In this document: positions 34,958-42,246 of the stretch, piece by piece
How the letters are laid out: each line of letters starts with the position of its first letter
How positions within the stretch are numbered: position 1 is the first letter of the stretch
Assembly: GCF_001427795.1 (NCBI RefSeq)
Contig: NZ_LMHJ01000001.1
Location: forward strand, 1,287,773-1,351,772
Length of the DNA stretch: 64,000 bases
DNA from: Nocardioides sp. Root682
Lineage (GTDB): Bacteria; Actinomycetota; Actinomycetes; Propionibacteriales; Nocardioidaceae
Direction of reading: 5' to 3'
Translations under genes and position numbers: made by a program
Notes under the pieces: generated by a model
Databases searched by the model: none
The model's input: the letters and a program-made list of their open reading frames with translations, nothing else
What the model was told of the DNA's origin: nothing

Positions 34958-35731
34958 TCAGGTGCCGTGGCGGCGGTCACGCAGGGCATACGCCCGGATC
35001 GCGCGGAGGAAGTCGACGCGACGGAAGTCGGGCCAGTAGGCCTCGCAGAAGTAGAACTCCGACTTCGCGCTCTGCCAGAGCAGGAAGCCGCCGAGCCGCT
35101 GCTCACCGGACGTGCGGATCACGAGGTCCGGGTCGGGCTGGCCCTTGGTGTAGAGGTGTTCCTCGATGTGCTCGATGTCGATCATCTGCGCGAGCTCGTC
35201 GAGCGGGGTGCCCTTCGCGGCGTGCTCGGTCAACAGGGAGCGGACCGCGTCGGCGATCTCACGGCGCCCGCCGTACGCGACGGCGACGTTGACGATCATC
35301 CCTTCGACATCTGCCGTGGCCGCGGCCGCCGCCTTGAGCCGTTCCGCGGTGGTCGCGGGCAGGAGGTCGAGCGCCCCCACCGGGTGCAGGCGCCAGCGGC
35401 GCTGGTCGGCGAGCGAGTCCACGGCGTCGGAGATGATCTCCAGGAGCGGCTCGAGCTCACGCGCCGGGCGGTTGAGGTTGTCGGTGGAGAGCAGCCACAG
35501 GGTGACCACCTCGATGCCGACCTCGTCGCACCACGTCAGGAGGGGCTCGATGTTGGCCGCCCCGACCCGGTGTCCGTGCGCGGTGTCCTGGCCCACGGCC
35601 TTGGCCCACCGACGGTTGCCGTCGAGCATGACGCCGACGTGCTTGGGGAGGTTGCCGGGCATCCGGCGCAGCATGCGCGCCTCGTAAGCGGGGTAGAGCA
35701 CCTTGCGCACGCCACGCTTCCAATCCGCCAC
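34958..35731 (-). CDS. uppS: Isoprenyl transferase (cis-prenyl, UppS family)
   Basis: The 257-residue protein has the cis-prenyltransferase signature HVGVMLDGNRRWA (catalytic Asp37), GHRVGAANI and C-terminal RTSGEQRLGGFLLWQSA. It condenses isopentenyl diphosphate with an allylic diphosphate to make cis-polyprenyl carriers. Mycobacteria have a long-chain enzyme and a short (Z-farnesyl) paralogue, and which type this is cannot be told. I chose GTG 35729-35731 (VADWKRGVRKVLYPAYE) because TACGAT lies six bases before it; an alternative GTG is six codons upstream at 35749. Confidence 0.92.
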   Translation of the reverse strand: MADWKRGVRKVLYPAYEARMLRRMPGNLPKHVGVMLDGNRRWAKAVGQDTAHGHRVGAANIEPLLTWCDEVGIEVVTLWLLSTDNLNRPARELEPLLEIISDAVDSLADQRRWRLHPVGALDLLPATTAERLKAAAAATADVEGMIVNVAVAYGGRREIADAVRSLLTEHAAKGTPLDELAQMIDIEHIEEHLYTKGQPDPDLVIRTSGEQRLGGFLLWQSAKSEFYFCEAYWPDFRRVDFLRAIRAYALRDRRHGT

Positions 35732-35737
35732 AAGCCG

Positions 35738-35743
35738 ATCGTA
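35738..35743 (-). promoter_or_regulatory. -10 element TACGAT for uppS
   Basis: TACGAT on the minus strand, six bases before the GTG at 35731; no Shine-Dalgarno sequence. It decides between the two candidate starts. Confidence 0.5.
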
Positions 35744-35884
35744 GGCCACCCCGGCCCGCTCCCGGGACCACCAGATCGCGTGGCCGGGCCTTTCGGGTCA
35801 ACCCACCGGCTGACACGATGGGCACGACGGGGTGGGAGCAACTCGGCTCCAGGCCCTGGAAACTTCGAGAGAGGGACGACGACG

Positions 35885-37012
35885 ATGACCGCAGCTGCCT
35901 GGCATCCGGACCCCACCGGTCGCCACGAGCTCCGCTACTGGGACGGCTCCCAGTGGACTGACCACGTGTCCGACCAGGGGGTGCAGTCGACCTCCCCGGT
36001 CAACGCCCCCGCCGACGCCGGAGCCGGCGCCGCCATGAGCGACTCCTCCGACAGCGGTGCCGCTTCGTCGCAGTCGATGGGCGACTCGACAGGCGACTCG
36101 ATGGGCGAGTCCTCGGGCGAGTCGATGTCCGCCGAGCCCGTGGCCGAGCAGCCCGCCGCCGACCAGTGGGCCGCCCAGCCCGTTGCCGAGCAGCAGCCGA
36201 TGGCGACGCAGCAGATGGCCGCGCAGCCGGACCCCGCGCAGCAGTGGGCGGCCCAGCAGGCCCAGCCCGCGTACCAGCAGGCTCAGCCGGTCGGCCAGCC
36301 CGGCGGCCAGCCCGGCGGCCAGCCGTACGGCGACGCCTTCGCCGGCATCACCGGTGAGCTGATCGACGGCCGGTTCAGCGAGAAGGACGCCGTGGGCGCC
36401 AGCCTGCAGAACAAAAAGATGCTGCGCGTGCGGGTGGTCGAGCCGTTCATGGCCAAGCAGGGCGCGATGGTCGCCTACCAGGGCAATGTCGCCTTCAACT
36501 TCCAGGGCGGCGGCGCGGCCAAGTTCCTGAAGAAGGCCTTCACCGGTGAGGGCCTGTCCCTCATGCGCGTCGAGGGCCAGGGCGACGTCTTCCTCGCCGA
36601 CGGCGGCCACGAGGTGCACATCCTGCACCTCAACAACAGCGGCCTGTCCGTCAACGGCTCCAACGTGCTCGCGTTCTCCTCGTCCCTCGACTGGAACGTC
36701 GAGCGGGTCAAGGGCGGCAGCATCGCCGCGGGCGGGCTGTTCAACACCACGCTCCGCGGCACCGGCTGGGTCGCCATCACGACCGACGGCCAGCCGGTCG
36801 TGCTGAACGCCGCGGAGGCGCCGACGTTCGCGGACGCCCAGGCACTCGTCGCCTGGTCGGTGCACCTGCAGACGTCGATCAAGTCCTCGTTCACCGCCGG
36901 CGCGCTGATCGGTCGCGGTTCGGGCGAGGCCTTCCAGGTCGCGTTCAGCGGTCAGGGCTTCGTCATCGTGCAGCCGTCGGAGGGCGGCGTCGTACCACCG
37001 CACACGCACTGA
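35885..37012 (+). CDS. DUF2510 and AIM24 domain protein
   Basis: The 375-residue protein has an N-terminal DUF2510 module (AAWHPDPTGRHELRYWDGSQ), a long low-complexity linker rich in Gln, Pro, Ala and Ser (about residues 38-155, with QPGGQPGGQP repeats) and an AIM24/TIGR00266-type beta domain (MLRVRVVEPFMAKQGAMVAY, FLKKAFTGEG, LFNTTLRGTGWVAI). DUF2510 often targets actinobacterial membrane or envelope proteins; AIM24 proteins have no defined enzymatic role. AGGGA precedes the ATG at 35885. The upstream frame is antisense to uppS and is not coding. A strong hairpin follows. Confidence 0.9.
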   Translation: MTAAAWHPDPTGRHELRYWDGSQWTDHVSDQGVQSTSPVNAPADAGAGAAMSDSSDSGAASSQSMGDSTGDSMGESSGESMSAEPVAEQPAADQWAAQPVAEQQPMATQQMAAQPDPAQQWAAQQAQPAYQQAQPVGQPGGQPGGQPYGDAFAGITGELIDGRFSEKDAVGASLQNKKMLRVRVVEPFMAKQGAMVAYQGNVAFNFQGGGAAKFLKKAFTGEGLSLMRVEGQGDVFLADGGHEVHILHLNNSGLSVNGSNVLAFSSSLDWNVERVKGGSIAAGGLFNTTLRGTGWVAITTDGQPVVLNAAEAPTFADAQALVAWSVHLQTSIKSSFTAGALIGRGSGEAFQVAFSGQGFVIVQPSEGGVVPPHTH

Positions 37013-37037
37013 GCAACATCCTCCGATCGGAGGATTC

Positions 37038-37081
37038 GCGGCGGCCGGATGAGCGTGAAGTCACGTCCATCCGGCCGCCGC
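37038..37081 (+). terminator. Terminator after the AIM24 gene
   Basis: A perfect 14-bp stem (37038-37051 with 37068-37081) with a second small stem (CGTGA/TCACG) inside the loop, 25 bases past the stop. It separates the gene from haemolysin III on the same strand. Confidence 0.87.
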
Positions 37082-37100
37082 TGGTTTCACCACGGGCCAG

Positions 37101-37106
37101 TAGGCT
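37101..37106 (+). promoter_or_regulatory. -10 element TAGGCT for the haemolysin III gene
   Basis: TAGGCT, seven bases (CGACCCC), then ATG. No Shine-Dalgarno sequence, so the transcript is probably leaderless. Confidence 0.55.
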
Positions 37107-37113
37107 CGACCCC

Positions 37114-37854
37114 ATGAGCCAGGCCTTCCATGAATCGAGCGAGAAGGCCCTGGCACGACTGGACGCGATCACTGAGTCGATCAGCGAGACCCTTGCGGAC
37201 GTCAAGCCGAAGCTACGCGGATGGATCCACCTCGCGTCGACTCCGCTGGTGATCGCTGCCGGCATCGTGCTGATCTGTCTCTCGCCCACGGCGACGACCC
37301 GGGTCGGATCGATCTTCTTCGTCGCCTCGGCGATCCTGCTGTTCGGCTGCTCGGCGCTGTACCACCGCGGCACCTGGTCGCCGAAGGTGTGGAAGATCCT
37401 CAACCGCCTGGACCACTCGAACATCTTCGTGTTCATCGCGGGGTCCTACACGCCGTTCGCCCTGATCCTGCTCGACGGCACCGCGCAGGTCGTCATGCTG
37501 GTGACCGCCTGGACCAGTGCCCTGCTCGGCATCGCATTCAAGGTCTTCTGGCCGTCCGCACCGCGCTGGATGTCGGCACCGATCTACATCGCGATGGGCT
37601 GGGCCGCGCTCTTCTTCCTCCCGGCCTTCTACGACGGCGCGACCGCGCTCGGCCTGGGAGTCGGCATCGCGATCTTCGTGCTGATCGCCACGGGCGGCGC
37701 TCTCTACACGCTCGGCGGCCTGGTCTACGGCTTCCAGTGGCCGAATCCCTCCCCTCGGGTGTTCGGCTTCCACGAGGTGTTCCACGGCTTCACGATCGTG
37801 GCGTTCGTGACCCACTACGTCGGCGTCTCGATGGCGACGTACGCCCTGCGCTGA
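37114..37854 (+). CDS. Haemolysin III / PAQR family membrane protein
   Basis: The 246-residue protein has seven predicted spans and the family motifs: SALYHRGTWSPKVWKILNRL, LDHSNIFVFIAGSYTPF and the C-terminal FHEVFHGFTIVAF. The Ser, Asp and three His that bind zinc in PAQR receptors are present, so a hydrolase (ceramidase-like) activity is possible. In bacteria the role is unclear. The N-terminus is a short amphipathic stretch. Confidence 0.92.
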   Translation: MSQAFHESSEKALARLDAITESISETLADVKPKLRGWIHLASTPLVIAAGIVLICLSPTATTRVGSIFFVASAILLFGCSALYHRGTWSPKVWKILNRLDHSNIFVFIAGSYTPFALILLDGTAQVVMLVTAWTSALLGIAFKVFWPSAPRWMSAPIYIAMGWAALFFLPAFYDGATALGLGVGIAIFVLIATGGALYTLGGLVYGFQWPNPSPRVFGFHEVFHGFTIVAFVTHYVGVSMATYALR

Positions 37855-37957
37855 CCGAGCAGCGGCGCGCGAGGAACGAGCGCGGCGCGTGGGCGAGGGC
37901 AGGTAGAGCAAGCGTCGTGTCTGAGGCACGAAGGCACGACAGCGCGTCGAAACCCAG

Positions 37958-39127
37958 TCAGCGACGCATCAACAGCACCAGCACCTCCGCGTGCGGGGTC
38001 TGCGGGAACATGTCGAGCAGCCGCCCCTTCACCACCGTGTACAACGCCAGGTCGGCCAGGTCGCGCGCCAGGGTCTCCGGGTTGCAACTGGAGTAGAGGA
38101 CGTGCCGCGCGCCGGACTCCTCGAGCCGGCGCGCCAGGTCGCTGCCCAGGCCGCGACGCGGCGGGTTCACGACGACCAGGTCGGCCTTCGCCAGGAGCGC
38201 GGAGTGGTCCGGAGCGGTCGCGTCGCCCACCTCGAACCGCAGGTCGCCGGGCAGGCCGGCCTCGTCGCGTGACCGCTCCGCGCTGGCAATCGCGTCGGCG
38301 CTGATCTCGATCCCGGTCACGTCCCGCCCAACAGCCGCGAGGTGGAGGGCGAAGCCGCCGACGCCGCAGTAGAGGTCCACGACGCGGGCCGGCGCGAGGG
38401 CGGCGACCCAGTCCTGCGCTTCGCGATAGAGCGCTGCAGCGACGTCGGTGTTGGTCTGGAAGAAGCTGCGCGGGCGCAGGTGCAGGGTCACGTCGTTCAG
38501 GCGCATCGGCAGCGTGTCGGCGTCGGTCAGCACGATCTCGCGCTCGCCCTCGAGGACGGCCCGGTGGTCGGGCTGGACGTTGAGGGTGGCCACCCGCAAA
38601 CCGGGCAGCTGCTCCTGCAGCCACGGCAGGTGCTTGCGGATCCGCGCCTCGGTGCTGGTGGAGCGGACGACGAACCGCACCATCAGCTCGCCGTCCGGCG
38701 ACTCGGTGACCAGCAGGTGCTTGAGCTCGCCGCGCTGCGTGACGGGGAGGTCGGAGCTCACGTCGTAGGGCGCGAGCCCGGCGCGGGTGACGAAGGCCGC
38801 GAGGTGCGGCAGCGCAGCGATGATCCCGGGGGTGTGCAGGGCGCAGTCGCGCAGGTCGACGCCCTTCCCGGTCGGGTCGAGGATGCCGAGCGTCGGCGCC
38901 TCCGCGGTCCCGGCGACGACCATCTTCGCCTTGTTGCGGAAGCCGTCGGGGCGACTCGCCACGGGCGGCTCCCAGACGAGCCCTTCGGCCCCCTGTGCCG
39001 CGCCCAGCAGCGACCGGACCGCCTGGTCCTTCGTGGCCAGCTGGTCGTCGTACTGACGCCCGAGCCAGGTGCACGACCGGCACTCCCCCGCCGTGAAGTG
39101 TGCACAGTCGAGCACGGCGAGACCCAT
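37958..39127 (-). CDS. rlmC: 23S rRNA uracil-C5 methyltransferase, RlmC/RumA family
   Basis: The 389-residue protein starts MGLAVLDCAHFTAGECRSC, with an Fe-S cluster cysteine set (Cys8, 16, 19 and a later Cys in RDCALHTPG). The class I methyltransferase core has VVDLYCGVGGFALH, VVVNPPRRGL and nucleophile Cys in SSCNPETLARD. The layout fits RlmC, which makes m5U747 in 23S rRNA, though other RumA-type targets cannot be excluded. TACGAT six bases before its ATG overlaps the promoter of the divergent gene at 39151. Confidence 0.9.
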   Translation of the reverse strand: MGLAVLDCAHFTAGECRSCTWLGRQYDDQLATKDQAVRSLLGAAQGAEGLVWEPPVASRPDGFRNKAKMVVAGTAEAPTLGILDPTGKGVDLRDCALHTPGIIAALPHLAAFVTRAGLAPYDVSSDLPVTQRGELKHLLVTESPDGELMVRFVVRSTSTEARIRKHLPWLQEQLPGLRVATLNVQPDHRAVLEGEREIVLTDADTLPMRLNDVTLHLRPRSFFQTNTDVAAALYREAQDWVAALAPARVVDLYCGVGGFALHLAAVGRDVTGIEISADAIASAERSRDEAGLPGDLRFEVGDATAPDHSALLAKADLVVVNPPRRGLGSDLARRLEESGARHVLYSSCNPETLARDLADLALYTVVKGRLLDMFPQTPHAEVLVLLMRR

Positions 39128-39133
39128 GGCGTC

Positions 39134-39143
39134 ATCGTAGGCT
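39134..39143. promoter_or_regulatory. Overlapping divergent -10 elements (bidirectional promoter)
   Basis: ATCGTAGGCT reads TAGGCT on the plus strand (39138-39143, seven bases before the GTG at 39151) and TACGAT on the minus strand (39134-39139, six bases before the rlmC ATG). The two elements share the central TA. Only 23 bases separate the two start codons. Confidence 0.6.
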
Positions 39144-39150
39144 GCGGCGC

Positions 39151-39882
39151 GTGGAGTACTCCTACGACCGGGTGAACCCGGATGCGGTGCTGGACACCGT
39201 GCAGCGACTGGAGCGCCGCATCGACGCGCGGTTCAAGGAGCGCGGGCTGCGCAAGGTCGTCGGCGAGCTCGCCGGAGTGGTCGCGGAGGTCAAGGAGTCG
39301 ACCAGGGCGGTCCGGGGGCGGCGGGCCTGGCTGGCCAGCCTGTCCCGCTTCGGCATCATCCTCGTCATCCTCGTCGCCTTCAGCGTGATGGTGCTGGCGG
39401 TGCGCTCCGCGGCCATCGACGCGCCCGACTCCGGCCTCGAGTGGCTCCCCGTCCTGGAGAGCGGCGTCAACGACCTGGTCTTCGCGGCGATCGCGATCTG
39501 GTTCCTCTACTCCGTGCCCGAGCGACTCCAGCGCCAGCGCCTGCTCACCTTGCTGCACCGGCTCCGCTCGCTCGCGCACATCGTCGACATGCACCAGCTG
39601 ACCAAGGACCCCGAGCGCCTGCGCGAGACGTTCCGCCGCACCGGGGCCAGCATCGACATGGAGCTGACCACCAAGGAACAGCTCGAGCACTACCTCGACT
39701 ACTGCTCCGAGCTGCTCAGCCTGATCGGCAAGACCGCCGCGCTGTGCGCGGAGGAGTCACGCGACCCGATCGTGCTCGACACCGTCAGCACCATCGAGAC
39801 GCTCACGGTCTCGCTGGAGCGAAAGATCTGGCAGAAGATCGCCGTCCTGAACGCCGATCGCGACAACGACCCGGCGTCGTAG
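39151..39882 (+). CDS. Membrane protein of unknown function with coiled C-terminal half
   Basis: The 243-residue protein begins VEYSYDRVNPDAVLDTVQRL, with a helical N-terminal part, two membrane spans (about 64-84 and 103-123) and a long helical cytosolic region rich in Leu, Glu and Arg (MHQLTKDPERLRETFRRTG, and later SLERKIWQKIAVLNAD). No family motif known to me. It is divergent from rlmC through a shared promoter, which may coordinate the two. GTG 39151 is set by the -10 spacing. Confidence 0.75.
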   Translation: MEYSYDRVNPDAVLDTVQRLERRIDARFKERGLRKVVGELAGVVAEVKESTRAVRGRRAWLASLSRFGIILVILVAFSVMVLAVRSAAIDAPDSGLEWLPVLESGVNDLVFAAIAIWFLYSVPERLQRQRLLTLLHRLRSLAHIVDMHQLTKDPERLRETFRRTGASIDMELTTKEQLEHYLDYCSELLSLIGKTAALCAEESRDPIVLDTVSTIETLTVSLERKIWQKIAVLNADRDNDPAS

Positions 39883-39890
39883 GCCCAGGC

Positions 39891-41315
39891 CTAGACCTGG
39901 CCCCGGACTCCTTGCGTGGCAAGCATCCGCGCGATGGTCCTGACGGCGTCCGGGTAGCCGGCCGGGTCGGGTCCGGTGAAGGTGAGCCGCAGGTGCGGGC
40001 CGGACGGCTCCGCCGGGAACCACTCGTCGCCCGAGGAGATCCACACGCCCGCATTGGCGCAGTCGCGGACCAGCCGGTCGACGTCGGTACCGTCCGGCAG
40101 CCGGCACCACAGGTGCAGTCCGCCCGGCGGCACGAGGTCGAGGCGCAGGTCGGGTGCGTGCGTGCGCACGCTGTCGACCAGCAGGTCGCGCCGGTCACGC
40201 AGCTGTTGTCGCAGTCGCCGCAAGTGGGTGCCCCAGCCGGGGTCCGAGACGACGTCGAGCGCGGCCTGCTGGAGCAGGCCGCTGACGTACATCGACTCCG
40301 CTGCCCTGTCCGCAAGGATCCGGTCGCGCGCCGGTCCCCGCGCGATCACTGCGGCGACGCGGATGCTCGGCGACATGCTCTTCGTCAACGACCGCAGGTA
40401 GACGACGTGACCGGCGCCGTCGAGCGCGGCCACCGGGCGCGGGTCGGTGTCGATGCCGAAGTCGTGAGCCCAGTCGTCGTCGACGAGGAAGGCGCCGTGC
40501 GACCGGACCACGTCGAGGATCTCCTCGGCCCGACTGATGCTCCACTGGGCGCCGGTCGGGTTGGCGTAGGTCGCCTGGGCGTAGAAGGCGCGTGCGCCGG
40601 TCTCGCGAAAGGTCCGGTCGAGCTCGTCGGGATCGGGACCGTTGCCGTCGCTCGGCACCGGCACCGGCTCGACGCCGGCCTGGTGGGCGGCCTGGATGGC
40701 ACCCCAGTAGGTCGGTGACTCGAGGAGCAGCGCCTGCCCCGGGGCGACCAGGGCACGGAAGATCGAGGACAGCGCGCTCTGGCTGCCCGGCGCGATGATG
40801 ACGTCGTTGGCGGTCACGGGGGCGAGGTCCTGCCGGGACGCGTCCGCCAGCTCGGCCGCGAACCATGCGCGCAGCTCCTGCAGACCGGCGGAAGGTGGCC
40901 GAGAGGTCGCCGCCGCACCACGGGCGGCTCGACCCAGCGCGGCGCGCACCAACCTCTCGGGGAGCAGGTCCGGCTCGGGATAGCCGGCGTGCAGGGCCTG
41001 CGCGTCGGGCGGAGCGGTCTGCAGCGGTCCGGCCAGGCGCGGGATCACCGAACGCGGCGTCCGCAGCGCGGCGGTCTGCCAGCCGAAGTCCGGTCCACGA
41101 CTCGGGCGCACGGTGCGGACGAACGTGCCGATCCCCGGACGCGTCTCGATCAGCCCCTCGGCCCCCAGCCGGCGCAGTGCCTTCTGCACGGTGACCGGGC
41201 TGGCGGCGTACTCGGCAACGAGCTGGCGGGTCGACGGCAGCTGCGCTCCCGCGGGCGCATCACGGACCCACGCGCGGATGCCGGCGACCAGCCGGGAGGT
41301 GCTATCGTCATTCAT
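39891..41315 (-). CDS. MocR-type regulator (GntR helix-turn-helix plus aminotransferase domain)
   Basis: The 474-residue protein has an N-terminal winged helix (LPSTRQLVAEYAASPVTVQK) joined to a PLP-dependent fold-type I domain with the Schiff-base lysine in YLRSLTKSMSPS, and ANPTGAQ. MocR proteins such as PdxR, GabR and DdlR use PLP or an amino-acid adduct as a signal. It starts at ATG 41313-41315, two bases of which are also the start codon of the divergent EamA exporter. TACTCT with TTGCGC at 16-base spacing forms a plausible promoter inside the exporter's first codons. Confidence 0.92.
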   Translation of the reverse strand: MNDDSTSRLVAGIRAWVRDAPAGAQLPSTRQLVAEYAASPVTVQKALRRLGAEGLIETRPGIGTFVRTVRPSRGPDFGWQTAALRTPRSVIPRLAGPLQTAPPDAQALHAGYPEPDLLPERLVRAALGRAARGAAATSRPPSAGLQELRAWFAAELADASRQDLAPVTANDVIIAPGSQSALSSIFRALVAPGQALLLESPTYWGAIQAAHQAGVEPVPVPSDGNGPDPDELDRTFRETGARAFYAQATYANPTGAQWSISRAEEILDVVRSHGAFLVDDDWAHDFGIDTDPRPVAALDGAGHVVYLRSLTKSMSPSIRVAAVIARGPARDRILADRAAESMYVSGLLQQAALDVVSDPGWGTHLRRLRQQLRDRRDLLVDSVRTHAPDLRLDLVPPGGLHLWCRLPDGTDVDRLVRDCANAGVWISSGDEWFPAEPSGPHLRLTFTGPDPAGYPDAVRTIARMLATQGVRGQV

Positions 41316-41362
41316 GTCAGTACAGAGTAGCGCTATCGTTCCGCAGCGCAAGGTGCTATCCG
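41299..41362. promoter_or_regulatory. Three direct repeats (GTGCTATCGT type) over the MocR/EamA promoters
   Basis: GTGCTATCGT (41299-41308), GCGCTATCGT (41330-41339) and GTGCTATCCG (41353-41362) lie in the same orientation, 31 and 23 bases apart. The first contains the exporter's likely -10 (TATCGT), the second lies between the -10 and -35 of the regulator, and the third is just beyond that -35. MocR regulators are known to bind spaced direct repeats, so this is a strong operator candidate. Confidence 0.6.
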
Positions 41363-42246
41363 CATCGCCAGCCGGCCTCGGCTGGGGGTTCCTCGGGGTC
41401 CTCGCCTTCTCCTTCACGCTCCCGCTCACGCGGCTCGCCCTCGAGGACCTCTCCCCGCTGTTCATCGGCGCCGGTCGCGCCGTGATCGCCGCGCTGCTGG
41501 CCGCGACCGCCCTCGCCGTGACCCGACAGGCGCTCCCCCGCGGCCGCCAGTGGCTGCGCCTGCTCGTCGTCGCGGGCGGTGTCGTCGCAGGCTTCCCCCT
41601 GCTGACGTCGTACGCGCTGACCGAGGTGCCGGCTGCGCACGGTGCCGTGGTGATCGCGCTGCTGCCTGCCGCCACAGCGGTCCTGGCGGTGTTGCGGACC
41701 GGTGAGCGCCCCGTGCCGGCGTTCTGGATCTTCTCCGCGTTCGGCGCCGTTGCCGCGGTGGCCTTCGCGATCGCACAGGGTGGCGGAGTGAGTCACGTCC
41801 AGCGTGCCGACGTGCTGCTGTTCATCGCGGTCTTCCTGTGCGCCGCGGGGTACGCCGAGGGCGCCCTGCTCACCAAGGAGCTCGGCCCGTGGCAGACCAT
41901 CTCGTGGGCTCTCGTCGTGGCGCTGCCCGCGATGGCCGTGCTGACCGCGATCAGTGTCGTGCAGCAGTCGCCGAGCGGTTCGGTCGGCGTGTGGGCGTGC
42001 TTCGCCTACGTCTCGACGATCAGCATGTATCTCGGCTTCTTCGCCTGGTACCACGGCCTGGCCATCGGCCCGATGGCACAGGTCAGCCAGGTCCAGCTGG
42101 TCCAGCCGGTCCTGACCATCGCCTGGGCAGGCCTGCTGCTCGCCGAGGAGATCACCTGGCTCACCTTCGTCGGCGGCCTGGCCGTGATCCTGTTCGCGCG
42201 GGGCGCTACTTCTTCCCGCGGCCGTAGAGCCCCTTCACGACCTTGA
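41314..42246 (+). CDS. EamA family (DMT) metabolite exporter
   Basis: The 310-residue protein has about ten spans in two EamA repeats, with the C-terminal signature (AQVSQVQLVQPVLTIAWAGL, LLAEEITWLTFVGG). Family members export amino acids or other metabolites. It is divergent from the MocR regulator, a common pairing, so a PLP-linked or amino-acid substrate is likely. The start is uncertain: ATG 41314 overlaps the regulator's start codon; GTG 41353, inside the third repeat, would still leave the first span intact. Its last 41 bases overlap the convergent aldehyde dehydrogenase gene. Confidence 0.88.
   Translation: MSVQSSAIVPQRKVLSASPAGLGWGFLGVLAFSFTLPLTRLALEDLSPLFIGAGRAVIAALLAATALAVTRQALPRGRQWLRLLVVAGGVVAGFPLLTSYALTEVPAAHGAVVIALLPAATAVLAVLRTGERPVPAFWIFSAFGAVAAVAFAIAQGGGVSHVQRADVLLFIAVFLCAAGYAEGALLTKELGPWQTISWALVVALPAMAVLTAISVVQQSPSGSVGVWACFAYVSTISMYLGFFAWYHGLAIGPMAQVSQVQLVQPVLTIAWAGLLLAEEITWLTFVGGLAVILFARGATSSRGRRAPSRP

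Noticed and set aside
34823..35884. N-terminal extension of the AIM24 gene
   Set aside because: It would be antisense to uppS; the ATG at 35885 has a good ribosome binding site and begins the DUF2510 module.
36060..36340. A repeat array or CRISPR in the Q/P/A/S-rich stretch
   Set aside because: The repeats are in frame, degenerate and part of the linker of the AIM24 protein; no spacer structure.
39879..39903. Bidirectional terminator between the membrane protein and MocR genes
   Set aside because: The inverted repeat is imperfect, overlaps both stop codons and is short.
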